Counted from the first letter of the stretch, positions 37,557-47,080 are shown. The stretch: DNA of 64,000 nucleotides from Mucilaginibacter sp. 14171R-50 (GCF_010093045.1 NZ_CP048115.1:3906001-3970000), one strand, 5' to 3'. Translations and numbers: made by a program. Notes: a model not told the origin generated them from the letters alone.

Positions 37557-38114
37557 TCAACCGATGTGGTTAGGCGGCTTGCCCGGAGACTCGATGTAAG
37601 GATGGGATAATTTGTATGCTACAGAAGCGTCGCTTCTTTCTACTGAATCTGCAAATCTTAAAAAAGTATAACTTGTTTCGGGGGCATCATATTCAGAAAC
37701 CCCGGATTGCGCCTTTTTAAATGGCGCATCCTGTCCCTTCTTGCTTAGCGGGGCATCGCTGAAATTTTTTGCTACTATAATGTTTGTATTAAACAGTTTG
37801 GTTTTAACGCTGTTGGCTACGCAAACCAAAAACATGGTATCGCGGGTCATTTTAACACCAACATAGTTATAAAAACCGTCCTTTAACTGTATTTGCCCTT
37901 GTATGCGTTCGTAATCGGGCCAATCAACTATGCCCGGGCTTTTAAGTGGTACTTTTATTTGTACCAACTGGGTAGCATCAACCTTGTTTTCGTAGATCTG
38001 CTTTACAATTTGCGCTTCGGAACGATGGATGAAATACTGGGAGATAAGGCTATACCCACCTGTGTTAAACAGATGTATACTAAGCAGAAATAAAGCAAAA
38101 AACCTTTTCACCAA
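37557..38114 (-). CDS. Conserved secreted protein of unknown function
   Basis: A 185-aa protein. The first 25 residues are a hydrophobic segment after MVKR, so it is exported or membrane-anchored. I do not recognise a domain. The C-terminal region is rich in K, P and D. It lies alone between two gaps. Confidence 0.65.
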   Translation of the reverse strand: MVKRFFALFLLSIHLFNTGGYSLISQYFIHRSEAQIVKQIYENKVDATQLVQIKVPLKSPGIVDWPDYERIQGQIQLKDGFYNYVGVKMTRDTMFLVCVANSVKTKLFNTNIIVAKNFSDAPLSKKGQDAPFKKAQSGVSEYDAPETSYTFLRFADSVERSDASVAYKLSHPYIESPGKPPNHIG

Positions 38115-38216
38115 TCGTAGTATTAGGGATAATACGGTTGTAAATATATGTATTTATTTAATTATCGCAAAAATATTACAAAAAACTGAGATTTATTTTA
38201 AGGCACTTAACACCAG

Positions 38217-39341
38217 TTATTTATAGGGATTGAAAATAGCTACCCCCACCCGCGAATCGGCACAACCGTAATATAAAAACCATTTGTGTTTAAAATAAAC
38301 CAGGCCTTCCATAAACACGGTGCCTGCAGGGTATTGTCCGCTCTTTTCAAAAGCCTCCTGTGGTACGAAAAAAGGCTTATCAAGCCTGCTAAGGGCCTTT
38401 GTAGGGTCGGTTGCTGAAAATAGCACCTGCCCGCCGCAATACGAGTTGGCGGTATAATGCTTATCGCCGTAATTGATGTTATTTTTACCATTATACAGCA
38501 GTAAAATGCCCTTTGGGGTAATAACAGCGGGCGGGCCGCATTCGGTAAGGTCGCTGTCGAAATAGTTTTTGCGGGGCGATATCAGCGCTTTCAGGCTGCC
38601 ATCTGCATTCATCAACGGCGCCCAGTTCACCAGGTCGGTGGATGTGGCCGCATAAACGCCGGTTTCGCCCCAGTACATCCAGTACTTACCGTTAATTTTG
38701 GCTATTACCTGTTTCCCCCCCGTTAGTTTCGTAATTATAGACGCCGATTTACTGGCGATATTAAAAAATTTACCATTATAGGCCTTACGGAATATCGGCC
38801 CGTGCTTGGTCCACTTTTTAAGGTCTTTTGAGGTGGCTACGCCCAGGCGCGGCATATCATGGTTCCATTGTGTGTAAAAAACAACATACGTACCGTTAGC
38901 CGTCATGGCAACGCGCGGGTCTTCACAACCGCCTGTCCATTCAAATTCTTTCTGGCTGTCGTTATCCGGGTATAACACCGGTACCGGCGACCGCTTTACG
39001 GAAATGCCATTGGCGCTTTCCGCCAGGCCGAGTCTTGACGTACGCCCCCCTATGCCCATGCCCGATTTATCTTCGGCGCGGTAAAGGATGTATATCTTGC
39101 CGTTTTTAATGGTAGCCGCAGGGTTAAAGGTATCGTTAGATTCCCAGTCGGTTTGCTTTTTTCGCATAGGGTCATAAAAGCGGGTGGTAGTATCCGGGCT
39201 AATAAGCGGGTTAACATTTGCCGGCCTGATGAACGGCCCGAAAGCCCAGGCCGGCAGTTTATCTGTTTGTGCCGATACTGCGCCGGCCGATAGCACGATA
39301 AACGCGAGTACACTAATAAATTTGTAAACTTTTTTCATCAT
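38217..39341 (-). CDS. GH130-like secreted glycosidase/phosphorylase
   Basis: A 374-aa protein with a signal peptide (about 1-24, ending VSAQ). Five-bladed propeller motifs fit GH130: FNPAATIKNGKIYILYRAED, GGCEDPRVAMTANGTYVVFYTQW and a closing YYGCADSRVGVA. GH130 enzymes act on beta-mannosides, mostly by phosphorolysis; exported members are usually hydrolases. The start overlaps the methyltransferase stop by 4 nt. Confidence 0.87.
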   Translation of the reverse strand: MMKKVYKFISVLAFIVLSAGAVSAQTDKLPAWAFGPFIRPANVNPLISPDTTTRFYDPMRKKQTDWESNDTFNPAATIKNGKIYILYRAEDKSGMGIGGRTSRLGLAESANGISVKRSPVPVLYPDNDSQKEFEWTGGCEDPRVAMTANGTYVVFYTQWNHDMPRLGVATSKDLKKWTKHGPIFRKAYNGKFFNIASKSASIITKLTGGKQVIAKINGKYWMYWGETGVYAATSTDLVNWAPLMNADGSLKALISPRKNYFDSDLTECGPPAVITPKGILLLYNGKNNINYGDKHYTANSYCGGQVLFSATDPTKALSRLDKPFFVPQEAFEKSGQYPAGTVFMEGLVYFKHKWFLYYGCADSRVGVAIFNPYK

Positions 39342-40033
39342 AGTTTAATTACCGGTGTAAGCCTGGCCAGGTACTGGTCCATGCCATCGTCAAATAAAAA
39401 CGCTGTAACCCAACCCTCCTGGGCGGCCACTTGTTGTAACGTTTGCTGGTCTATATACAACCATTTAAACCAATCGGTTTTTTGCCCTTTATACACATAC
39501 TGGTAAGACAGTTCGCCGTAGTAGCCTTCTGCAGGCAAATTGCCTTCATACAGGTAAGCAATATCCGACGAGTCGAATATCAACGTTCCTCCCTCATGCA
39601 ATAAACCTTTGGCATGTTGTAAAAATAAACGTAATTTTTGAATAGTACCGCATAGGCCTATACCGTTCATCAGCAATAATAAGGTATCAAATTTTTCGTC
39701 CCGGTAGTCAAAAATATTTCCTGGTATGGCCTGTTTAACGCCGCGCTGCAGCATAATGGTAACTGCCAGTTCTGATATGTCAAGGGCGGTAACCGCTAAG
39801 CCGAGTTCCTGCAACAATAGCGTATGGCTGCCTGCACCTGCCCCGATATCCAAAACTTTGCCGCTGCACCGGCTTAAGGCAAGCAACTCCAGGTCGGGCA
39901 TTTCATTTTCGGTACGGAAATATACGTCCACGGGCATTTCCTCTTTTGCTCCGTAAGTGTTATTTATCCACAGCTTATTCCGGCCGTTGCCCTTAAAATG
40001 ATCAAATAATGCCTGGCCGAATATATCTTTCAA
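39338..40033 (-). CDS. Class I SAM-dependent methyltransferase
   Basis: A 231-aa enzyme with motif I VLDIGAGAGSHTLLLQ near residue 60 and motif II around VTALDISELAV. The post-motif LLLMNGIGLCGT follows. No target-recognition domain is visible, so the substrate is unknown. It overlaps the GH130-like gene by 4 nt, suggesting translational coupling. Confidence 0.85.
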   Translation of the reverse strand: MKDIFGQALFDHFKGNGRNKLWINNTYGAKEEMPVDVYFRTENEMPDLELLALSRCSGKVLDIGAGAGSHTLLLQELGLAVTALDISELAVTIMLQRGVKQAIPGNIFDYRDEKFDTLLLLMNGIGLCGTIQKLRLFLQHAKGLLHEGGTLIFDSSDIAYLYEGNLPAEGYYGELSYQYVYKGQKTDWFKWLYIDQQTLQQVAAQEGWVTAFLFDDGMDQYLARLTPVIKL

Positions 40034-40147
40034 TGTAATTTAATTGTGTTAGCCAAATTAAAGCAATGTAAGATAAAGCATCAATATCCCGCGTTCATTT
40101 TTAATATACTGCTACAGGTTGTAAGGATATTTTAAACACTGTTAAAA

Positions 40148-40173
40148 TACTAATATTTTTAGTATTACTTTTG
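40148..40173 (+). promoter_or_regulatory. SOS-like operator and -7 box of the umuDC operon
   Basis: TACTAA-TATTT-TTAGTA at 40148-40164 (8-bp arms if the flanking AA/TT are counted), followed at once by TACTTTTG at 40166-40173, a full match to the TAnnTTTG -7 element. The same operator precedes the SRAP gene and lies upstream of Ro60. The gene content (UmuD-like, UmuC, SRAP) makes LexA the likely binder. Confidence 0.75.
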
Positions 40174-40189
40174 CTGACATACTGTGATT

Positions 40190-40624
40190 ATGTTACATAT
40201 CAGGAAACAAATTACTAAAAGAGACGTGCTGGGATTTCGCCTGCCGATGCTGACTCATGAAGAGCCCACGCTTGATATTACTGACATTACCGTTATCGAC
40301 CCCGATAATACTTATTACATGCGTATGGGCAGCGAAGCCATGACGGGCTATCAGATAGGCTCCGACCATATCTTGGTGGTCGACCGCTCGTTAAAGCCGG
40401 TGCCGGGCAGCATAGTGGTTTTTTTTCATGAAGGAGGATTTTATACCAGGGCGTATCTGCCTGAAAAAAACCGGCTGGTGCTAAAAGGGAACACAGCTGC
40501 CGATACGTTTATTATTAGCGATATTGACCAATGGGAATGCTGGGGAGTGGTGTTGTTAACCTTAAACCCCTTATTACAGCCACAACAACGTACAGGGAGG
40601 TATATACGTGTTTGCGCATGTTGA
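40190..40624 (+). CDS. UmuD-like S24 protein with altered catalytic residues
   Basis: A 144-aa protein from the ATG at 40190 (a GTG lies 6 nt earlier). It aligns with UmuD through VVDRSLKPVPGSIVVFF and the C-terminal GVVLL. The nucleophile motif G-D-S-M is replaced by S-E-A-M, so the catalytic Ser is Ala. The lysine of the FTVKKL motif is Arg or absent (FYTRAYL). Self-cleavage is therefore unlikely. It probably acts as a fixed subunit of DNA polymerase V with the UmuC downstream, whose start it overlaps by 17 bp. Confidence 0.8.
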   Translation: MLHIRKQITKRDVLGFRLPMLTHEEPTLDITDITVIDPDNTYYMRMGSEAMTGYQIGSDHILVVDRSLKPVPGSIVVFFHEGGFYTRAYLPEKNRLVLKGNTAADTFIISDIDQWECWGVVLLTLNPLLQPQQRTGRYIRVCAC

Positions 40625-41861
40625 TATAAATAATTGTTATGTAAGTTGCGAAACACTGTTTCAGCCCCAGTTAAAAGGGAAGGTTATTGTTGTATTATCA
40701 AACAACGATGGTTGTGTTATAGCGCGCAGCAACGAGGCTAAGGCCATAGGGCTAAAAATGGGCGATGCCGAATTTATTGTGCGTAAAACACTGAAAGATC
40801 ACGACGCTGTTGTTTTTAGCAGCAATTACCCGCTTTATGCCGATATGAGCGCACGCCTGATGAATAACCTTGCACGGTATACGTACATGTTGATGGTTTA
40901 CAGTATAGACGAAGCTTTTATGGCCTTTGATAATGTACGCGGCCTTGACTTGGAACGACACGCACAAACCATTAGCGAGAACGTGATGCGCGATACGGGT
41001 TTATCTATTACCATTGGCGTTGGCCCTACCCTTTCGCTGGCTAAGCTTGCCAATAAAGCCGCCAAAAAGCAGGGAAAAAACTTTCTTGTTTTAAAGGATG
41101 AAGACCACGTTGGCAAAATTGTAAAAGATTTCCCGATAGAGGATGTGTGGGGTATTGGCAGGGCCTATTATGATAAATTAAAGGAGTTTGGTATAAACAC
41201 CGCCGAAGACTTCAGAAAATTAAAACCCGATTTTGTGCGTAAGCAAATGACCGTGCAAGGATGGCGCTTGCACCAGGAATTATGGGGCAAACCATGTAAT
41301 GTGATACGCGACGTGGCCGACAGGTCTAAAGGTATCGAATCGAGCCAAAGCTTTAACACTTACCAAACAACACTCGAAAAAATAGAGGAAGCGGTGGCCA
41401 TGCACGCGGCCACCATAGCACTAAAACTACGGCAGCAAAAAAGCATGGCGCTTACCTTAACCGTTTACCTGCGCACCAACAAGCATAACGTTAAGCACGA
41501 TCAGCATTACCCCAGCATTACCGTAAAGGTACCTTTCGCTACCAACAGCACACACGAGCTTACCAAGATTTGTGTACAGGCTATGCGCGCCATCTGGCAG
41601 CCAAATTACAACTATCTTAAAACAGGCATAAGGGCCACAGGCATTATTCCCGCAGGCGAGGTGCAATACAACATGTTCACCGGGTACGATAATAGCAAAA
41701 AGCAGAAACTAAGCGGCATTATAGATGATATCAACGGCCGGTACGGCCGGGGCAGTTTACGCATAGCGGCCGAAGGTTACGACAAAACGTGGAAAATGAA
41801 GCAGGAATTTCTGAGCAAGCAATATACCACCAGGTGGAAGGACATTATTGTAACCCATTAA
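40608..41861 (+). CDS. umuC: DNA polymerase V catalytic subunit UmuC
   Basis: A 417-aa Y-family translesion polymerase starting at GTG 40608, with GGGAGG 8 nt upstream as a ribosome binding site. Catalytic motifs are FAHVDINNCYVSCE at the N-terminus, and YSIDEAFMAF with the acidic pair. The little-finger domain and C-terminal tail are complete. It should bypass DNA lesions during SOS. It overlaps the UmuD-like gene and follows the SOS-like operator at 40148. Confidence 0.95.
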   Translation: MFAHVDINNCYVSCETLFQPQLKGKVIVVLSNNDGCVIARSNEAKAIGLKMGDAEFIVRKTLKDHDAVVFSSNYPLYADMSARLMNNLARYTYMLMVYSIDEAFMAFDNVRGLDLERHAQTISENVMRDTGLSITIGVGPTLSLAKLANKAAKKQGKNFLVLKDEDHVGKIVKDFPIEDVWGIGRAYYDKLKEFGINTAEDFRKLKPDFVRKQMTVQGWRLHQELWGKPCNVIRDVADRSKGIESSQSFNTYQTTLEKIEEAVAMHAATIALKLRQQKSMALTLTVYLRTNKHNVKHDQHYPSITVKVPFATNSTHELTKICVQAMRAIWQPNYNYLKTGIRATGIIPAGEVQYNMFTGYDNSKKQKLSGIIDDINGRYGRGSLRIAAEGYDKTWKMKQEFLSKQYTTRWKDIIVTH

Positions 41862-41882
41862 GTTGTAAGCAATATTTTTAAT

Positions 41883-41905
41883 TACTAAAATAATTAGTAA
41901 TTTTG
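41883..41905 (+). promoter_or_regulatory. SOS-like operator and -7 box of the SRAP gene
   Basis: TACTAA-AATAA-TTAGTA at 41883-41899 overlaps TAATTTTG at 41898-41905, a full match to TAnnTTTG. The ATG lies 15 nt downstream. Arm sequence and spacing equal the umuDC operator. Confidence 0.75.
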
Positions 41906-41920
41906 TGCGTTTTAAATTAT

Positions 41921-42537
41921 ATGTGCGGAAGAGTTTTAGTAAGCGAGAATAAAGATATTTTAATTACCGGCCGCGATGGGCGCCAGTTTACACCTAAGGC
42001 TAACAGCACAGGCAATCCGGGCGCTATGCTGCCTGTTGTAACTGATGCTATGCCCGATAAGGTACAGCAGTTCAGGTGGGGATTGCTTACTTTGGATGAT
42101 GATAAGATCCACAGTAAAAACAAGCATGCGCGTATAGAAACGCTGCATTCTGTTGGCCTGTGGCGGCAGCTACTGGGTAAAAACACTGCGTTATACGTAT
42201 ACAGGCCTTTTTTGAGTATAACAAATCTCACGAAAAACTATACAGGATAGAACGCGCGGATGGAAAACCTTTTTACATAGCCGGGCTTTGGGATATATGG
42301 ATAGATATACAAACCAACGTGCTTATTCCCACGTTTGCTATGATCACCATGCCGCCCAACCGCTCTATGGCAGCGATACACGACCGTATGCCGGCCATCC
42401 TGGAGCGAACTGATATAAAAACCTGGCTTAATAACAATTACAGCGGCGTTGAGCGGAGCGCTTTTTTGCAAAACAGGCCCTGCCTTTCGGAAACGCTTAA
42501 GATCACGGTTGAAAAAGACCATAGCCAGGGCAGTTAA
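41921..42537 (+). pseudogene. SRAP/YedK-type protein with a 1-nt frameshift
   Basis: From ATG 41921 the protein begins MCGRVLV, with the catalytic Cys2 that crosslinks to abasic sites. It reads in frame to GGT at 42176 and then leaves frame. Adding one A to the run at 42179-42183 restores K-K-H-C-V-I followed by AFFEYNKSHEKLYRIERADG, GLWDIW and, later, the conserved MPAIL near the end (stop 42537). About 205 aa result. Either an inactivating deletion or a homopolymer sequencing error. The gene protects abasic sites in single-stranded DNA in its family. Confidence 0.85.
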
Positions 42538-42595
42538 GTTTAAGGGCCCCTGCCCTGCGTACCTGTCCCGGTTAAAGATATTTGTTAACTTGCCT

Positions 42596-42603
42596 TAAAT
42601 TTG
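42596..42603 (+). promoter_or_regulatory. -7 promoter element of the MBL hydrolase gene
   Basis: TAAATTTG matches TAnnTTTG exactly and lies 11 nt upstream of the ATG at 42615. A clear -33 box is not visible. Confidence 0.5.
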
Positions 42604-42614
42604 CTTAGTTTAAC

Positions 42615-43454
42615 ATGAAGCTACACACCATTGATACCGGTTTTTTTAAGCTGGATGGCGGGGCGATGTTTGGGGTTGTACCAAAATCGTTATGGAACAA
42701 AACCAACCCCGCCGATGAGAATAACCTTTGCACATGGGCCATGCGCTGCCTGCTGATAGAGGATGGCAACCGCCTGATACTGGTTGATACAGGCATCGGC
42801 AATAAACAGGACGAGAAATTTTTTAGCCATTATTACCTGCACGGCGACGCCACGATAGATAGCTCGTTAGCCGCAAAAGGCTTTCATCGCGATGATATCA
42901 CCGATGTATTTTTAACCCACCTGCATTTCGACCATGTGGGCGGCGCTGTTGTACATAAGGGCGAAAAGTTATCACCTGCTTTTAAAAACGCTACCTACTG
43001 GAGCAACCCACAGCATTGGGACTGGGCGGTAAATCCAAACGACCGCGAAAAGGCTTCCTTTTTAAAAGAGAACATCTTACCCATCCAACAAAGCGGCCAA
43101 CTGCAATTTATTGATCCGGTAGATGGTATTGCTTTTACAGACGAGATCAGCATACGTTTTGCCTACGGGCACACAGACGCCATGATGCTGCCGCTTATTA
43201 ACTATAAGGGTAAATACATTTTATATATGGCCGACCTGCTGCCTTCTGTCGGGCATTTGCCCCTGCCCTATATCATGGCTTACGACATGTTCCCGCTGAA
43301 GACACTTGCAGAACGGAAAGCCTACTGGTACGAAGCTGTTGAAAAAGACTATATCCTATACCTGGAACACGACCCGCTGAATGAGTGCTGCACACTGCAA
43401 CAAACCGAAAAAGGTATCAGGGTAAAAAACGTGTTTAAACTCGATGAAATTTAG
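42615..43454 (+). CDS. Metallo-beta-lactamase-fold hydrolase
   Basis: A 279-aa protein with the MBL signature THLHFDHVGG (HxHxDH), a later metal His in YGHTDAMM and a final one in LEHDPLN. The acidic VDTGIGN lies before the signature, as in quorum-quenching-lactonase and related hydrolases. The substrate is unknown; the family cleaves lactones, thioesters or phosphoesters. Cytoplasmic. Confidence 0.9.
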   Translation: MKLHTIDTGFFKLDGGAMFGVVPKSLWNKTNPADENNLCTWAMRCLLIEDGNRLILVDTGIGNKQDEKFFSHYYLHGDATIDSSLAAKGFHRDDITDVFLTHLHFDHVGGAVVHKGEKLSPAFKNATYWSNPQHWDWAVNPNDREKASFLKENILPIQQSGQLQFIDPVDGIAFTDEISIRFAYGHTDAMMLPLINYKGKYILYMADLLPSVGHLPLPYIMAYDMFPLKTLAERKAYWYEAVEKDYILYLEHDPLNECCTLQQTEKGIRVKNVFKLDEI

Positions 43455-43606
43455 CGATTTAACGTTTAGGTAATTTTATTAGTTTGTTATTTGGTAATAT
43501 TTCATAACAAAAATTATTCCAAATACCATTACTTAAAACTTCTTTCATTTTATAGTAAAATACTGGCATTATTAGCTATAAAATATTATTTTTAGAAACA
43601 AATTTG

Positions 43607-43614
43607 TAACTTTG
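43607..43614 (+). promoter_or_regulatory. -7 promoter element of rpoD
   Basis: TAACTTTG matches TAnnTTTG and lies 42 nt upstream of the rpoD ATG. A T-rich stretch about 25 bp upstream could serve as -33. Confidence 0.6.
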
Positions 43615-43656
43615 CACGTTCAATTCTAAATTCAAGAATCGAGGTTAATTAAATAA

Positions 43657-44517
43657 ATGAGACAACTCAAAATAACTCAATCAATTACCAACCGTGAGTC
43701 ACAGTCCCTCGACAAATATCTACACGAAATTGGTAAAGTTGACCTAATAACTGCCGAAGAAGAAGTAATCTTAGCTCAGAAAATTAGAGAAGGCGACCAG
43801 GCTGCATTAGAACGCCTGACAAAAACAAACCTTCGTTTTGTGGTATCTGTAGCCAAGCAATATCAAAACCAGGGTCTTACCCTCGGCGACCTTATTAACG
43901 AAGGTAACTTAGGCCTTATTAAGGCTGCGAAGCGTTTCGACGAAACAAAAGGTTTCAAATTTATATCATACGCCGTTTGGTGGATCCGCCAATCTATACT
44001 ACAAGCTATTGCCGAGCAAAGCCGTATTGTACGTTTGCCTTTGAACCAGGTAGGTTCGTTAAGCAAGATAAGCAAGGCGTTTTCAAAATTGGAGCAGGAG
44101 TACGAACGCGAGCCATCGCCGGAGGAACTTGCCGACATGCTGGAAACTACCGTTGATAAAATATCTGATACGCTAAGCAACAGCGGCCGCCACGTATCTA
44201 TGGATGCGCCGTTTGTACAGGGCGAAGAAAACACTTTATTAGATGTACTGGAAAACCAGGAACCGAATACCGATTCGATCCTGATCAACGAATCGCTTTC
44301 GGAAGAGATCAAACGTTCATTGTCAACCTTAACCGAGCGCGAGCGCGAAATCATTGTGCTGTTCTTTGGTTTGGGCAGCAACCATCCCCTATCGCTGGAG
44401 GAAATTGGCGAAAAGTTCAATTTAACCCGCGAACGCGTACGACAGATAAAAGATAAAGCCTTACAACGGTTGCGCCATACATCGCGCAGCAAGATCCTGA
44501 AATCGTATTTAGGATAA
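43657..44517 (+). CDS. rpoD: Primary sigma factor RpoD
   Basis: A 286-aa sigma-70 of the short form typical of Bacteroidota, lacking region 1.1. Region 1.2 [12 protein letters not shown], region 2 [32 protein letters not shown] and the -10-reading helix region [12 protein letters not shown] are intact. Region 4 [17 protein letters not shown] ends the protein. It recognises TAnnTTTG promoters seen elsewhere in this window. Single gene with its own promoter and terminator. Confidence 0.97.
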   Translation: MRQLKITQSITNRESQSLDKYLHEIGKVDLITAEEEVILAQKIREGDQAALERLTKTNLRFVVSVAKQYQNQGLTLGDLINEGNLGLIKAAKRFDETKGFKFISYAVWWIRQSILQAIAEQSRIVRLPLNQVGSLSKISKAFSKLEQEYEREPSPEELADMLETTVDKISDTLSNSGRHVSMDAPFVQGEENTLLDVLENQEPNTDSILINESLSEEIKRSLSTLTEREREIIVLFFGLGSNHPLSLEEIGEKFNLTRERVRQIKDKALQRLRHTSRSKILKSYLG

Positions 44518-44535
44518 CAACCATTGCAGGTCAAC

Positions 44536-44576
44536 AAAAATCCCGGTAGCTTATAGTTAGTCACCGGGATTTTTTT
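44536..44576 (+). terminator. Rho-independent terminator after rpoD
   Basis: ATCCCGGT (44540-44547) pairs with ACCGGGAT (44563-44570); the preceding A-run pairs with the following T-run. It starts 18 nt after the stop. Confidence 0.9.
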
Positions 44577-44677
44577 ATTGGTACCGGGTTACGGATATGA
44601 TGTTAAATATACTACCGTGATAACGTATGAGTTATTTTCAGCCAAAGCCGCCACACATTAAATAGCCTGCATAAAGC

Positions 44678-45142
44678 TTACTTTTCAATATCCGGCCAAA
44701 CCAGCCAATGTTCATTCAATTGATGCGCACCATTCTTCCTATAAAAAGCAAGCGCTGCATTGTTATCGGGCGCACAATTTACACAAATGCGCGCAGCCCT
44801 GTTTTGCTGAAACCATAACATAAGTTGGGCTAATAGCGCCGAGGCTACGCCGGCAGACCGGAATTCAGGCTGTACATCTAACCATTGCAATTCGCCCTGG
44901 TAATCGTAACGGCGGGTTAGGTGACCCGCAATCCAGCCGATTAAACGACCCTTATACTCCGACGCGAAAATAACCCGCCTGGGCAGTGCTTGTTGCGGAT
45001 GATAAGTTGCATTAAGGTAACCGCCAATCCGCTGCGACCAAAAATACTGGTCGTCAGCAGTATTACCACGAAAGGCAGACAAGGCACACAAATCATTTAC
45101 GTCAGCTGTACGTATCAAGATATCTGCCAGATCTATTTTCAT
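44678..45142 (-). CDS. GNAT-family N-acetyltransferase
   Basis: A 154-aa GNAT. The ATG at 45142 is preferred because MKIDLADILIRTAD starts the fold; the frame runs 39 codons further upstream without conserved character. The acetyl-CoA loop region is RSAGVASALLAQLM and the C-terminal strand CVNCAPDNNAALAFYRKNGA is typical. The acceptor is unknown. Alone between gaps. Confidence 0.88.
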   Translation of the reverse strand: MKIDLADILIRTADVNDLCALSAFRGNTADDQYFWSQRIGGYLNATYHPQQALPRRVIFASEYKGRLIGWIAGHLTRRYDYQGELQWLDVQPEFRSAGVASALLAQLMLWFQQNRAARICVNCAPDNNAALAFYRKNGAHQLNEHWLVWPDIEK

Positions 45143-45403
45143 AACGATAAATTTAACGGAACTGCCGGTCTTTAAATTGACAAGATTTGCGTTTCGCGAT
45201 TTTTCCTGAAAGCTAAAATAGGTATGATTTAAGCATTTTCTAAAACTTTGAAAGAACAATTGCGCATCACTGTGCTTTTATTTGCTGTTAACGCTGATCG
45301 AAAATAATAAATCGGCCGCCCGGCACAATCCCGCCATTTAATTTAAACAGGTTATATTTATATTGCTTAATAAAATGAAACCTATCGACCGATAACTTTT
45401 AAA

Positions 45404-45829
45404 GTGAAAAAAACGATTATATATATTGCATTAGGGTTCCTGATACCAGGCTGTCATCCATTTGACAATTCAATTTATCTGTTAAACAGGTCAAATTTAA
45501 AAATTACGGAATACCATGAGGTTAAAGCACTGGCCGATACAGCCTTTAGTTGTGCTGATTGTACTCTTACGGATAGCATTAATCCGTATTTTATTCCGCC
45601 AATGCACAAGGGATCCATTTTTATTGACAAAATACCGAGTCTAAAAAGGTATTTGAAAAGCAACCCCGATAAACGATTGATGGTTTATATATTTAATGCT
45701 GATACCTGCCTGAAGTACCGTAAAGATCCTGAAGTATTGAAAAACAAAGTTTTAAAATTAATGGTGCTGTCAGATAAGGATCTTTTAGAAGATTCGACTA
45801 TAATAGCATTTGATAGGCTGATAAAATAG
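45404..45829 (+). CDS. Small predicted lipoprotein
   Basis: A 141-aa protein starting at GTG 45404 (no better start nearby). It has a hydrophobic leader with a lipobox-like LIPGC at about residue 17. I do not recognise the domain. A low-GC gene flanked by gaps. Confidence 0.6.
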   Translation: MKKTIIYIALGFLIPGCHPFDNSIYLLNRSNLKITEYHEVKALADTAFSCADCTLTDSINPYFIPPMHKGSIFIDKIPSLKRYLKSNPDKRLMVYIFNADTCLKYRKDPEVLKNKVLKLMVLSDKDLLEDSTIIAFDRLIK

Positions 45830-45889
45830 CCTCATTGATGGAAGTTCCAATTCGACTTAAGCACATTATACTATCGCTTAATAAACCAC

Positions 45890-46240
45890 TCAATGCCAAT
45901 CTTCCCCGCAAAACCTGCACTGCTTTGCCTGAGGTGTCCTGGCCAGTTTGCCGCACCTGGGGCACAGGTTAAGGAAAACCTCATCCGGCTTTTCTTTCAA
46001 TATCCGTTCGGCGCAATTCAGCATAAACTGGTCAGCGCCCTGGTTAAGCAAGGCCAGTACTTCGGGATCGGTACTTAACCAGCCTTTTTTATAATAAGCG
46101 TTAACCAGGTTTTGGTTCTCCACACCTGCTAACTTACACTCCGACCGGATATGCCGTAGCGCGAGCCGCTCGGTAGCTGTCATCAGGTTACTAAAATATT
46201 CAATAACGTATCGCGCGCGCTGTTTACCCGTGCTGTCCAT
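45890..46240 (-). CDS. Small protein with C-terminal zinc ribbon
   Basis: A 116-aa protein. The C-terminus carries CPRCGKLARTPQAKQCRFC, two CxxC pairs that should bind zinc. The N-terminal 85 residues are helical and not recognised. It is probably cytoplasmic. Confidence 0.7.
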   Translation of the reverse strand: MDSTGKQRARYVIEYFSNLMTATERLALRHIRSECKLAGVENQNLVNAYYKKGWLSTDPEVLALLNQGADQFMLNCAERILKEKPDEVFLNLCPRCGKLARTPQAKQCRFCGEDWH

Positions 46241-46469
46241 TTCGTAAATATCTTAAAATCCCGCGATAATTCTTCGCACTTTCCAGCGGCAGGTCGCCGC
46301 TGACCAGGCTCCAAAGCTTTTTCCGGTATTTAAAATGCTGGTGGCTTGATCGCCCACGTCAACTTGAACGTTTCATCTCTGTGTTGTACGTTGATGGTTC
46401 TTTCCTGATGCCGCGCCGCTCCGGCTGTATAGTAACGTCAAATTTTTGCTGTTCCAGATCGTTGATGAT
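46241..46469. other. Gap with a possible decayed coding remnant
   Basis: No intact gene. On the minus strand a short open stretch (about 46330-46230) reads YRKKLWSLVSGDLPLESAK, which looks protein-like but has no start and stops soon. It may be a remnant of a longer gene. The GC content is like that of coding sequence. Confidence 0.35.
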
Positions 46470-46919
46470 TTACTGTAAACTGTCGATCAAAGCTTTCATC
46501 TCTTTGATCTCCTTTTCCTGCGTCGCAATAATGCCGTCAGCCAGCTTGCGCACCCGCGGGTCGGTGATATGTGCATTCTCGCTGGTCATGATCGCGATGG
46601 AATGATGGGGAATCATGCCTTTCATATATTGCACATCACTGATACCCACCTGCCGGTGCACCCCGGCAAAAGCCAGCCCGAACACTACAATGCCAACAAT
46701 TACCAATGCCCGGTTTTTCCTTTTATCCGGATACATCATGGGCATCATTACCAGCATGAGTACCGCCATGGCGGCGATCATCATCAGTGTCATATAAAAT
46801 CGGGTCATATTGATATAGATATGATCCGGCTCGTTCACATTCAAAAACATGATTGCATACATCAGCACGAAAGAAGCGGCCAGCATAAGCGCAAACTTTC
46901 CGTAATTTCCGTTTTTCAT
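46470..46919 (-). CDS. DUF305-family membrane protein
   Basis: A 149-aa protein with about three N-terminal membrane helices (residues 7-30, 40-62, 70-90) and a C-terminal helical domain with MKGMIPHHSIAIMTS, the DUF305 hallmark. The His-rich motif suggests metal (often copper) binding. It is probably an inner-membrane protein with the DUF305 domain facing the periplasm. Confidence 0.87.
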   Translation of the reverse strand: MKNGNYGKFALMLAASFVLMYAIMFLNVNEPDHIYINMTRFYMTLMMIAAMAVLMLVMMPMMYPDKRKNRALVIVGIVVFGLAFAGVHRQVGISDVQYMKGMIPHHSIAIMTSENAHITDPRVRKLADGIIATQEKEIKEMKALIDSLQ

Positions 46920-47048
46920 CAGCGTGGTGTTTTAAAAAGAACCGTTTTAAAGGCGTTTTGTTTATAATGGCTATGCCGTTCGAACCACCCAGGTAACGTC
47001 AGTGTCCGCGTACATACCTGATTAACAAAGATTTGGATAAAATAAAAA

Positions 47049-47080
47049 AGGACAAGCCAAAAATAAATTTGACTTGTCCT
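47049..47080. terminator. Hairpin AGGACAAG...CTTGTCCT
   Basis: An 8-bp perfect stem (47049-47056 and 47073-47080) with an AT-rich loop. On the minus strand the stem is followed by TTTTTTATT, so it would terminate minus-strand transcription entering from the prfH side; the distance from the 47309 stop is 229 nt. Confidence 0.5.

Noticed and set aside
46241..46469. Reverse transcriptase or transposase remnant
   Set aside because: The protein-like stretch is too short to assign to any family.
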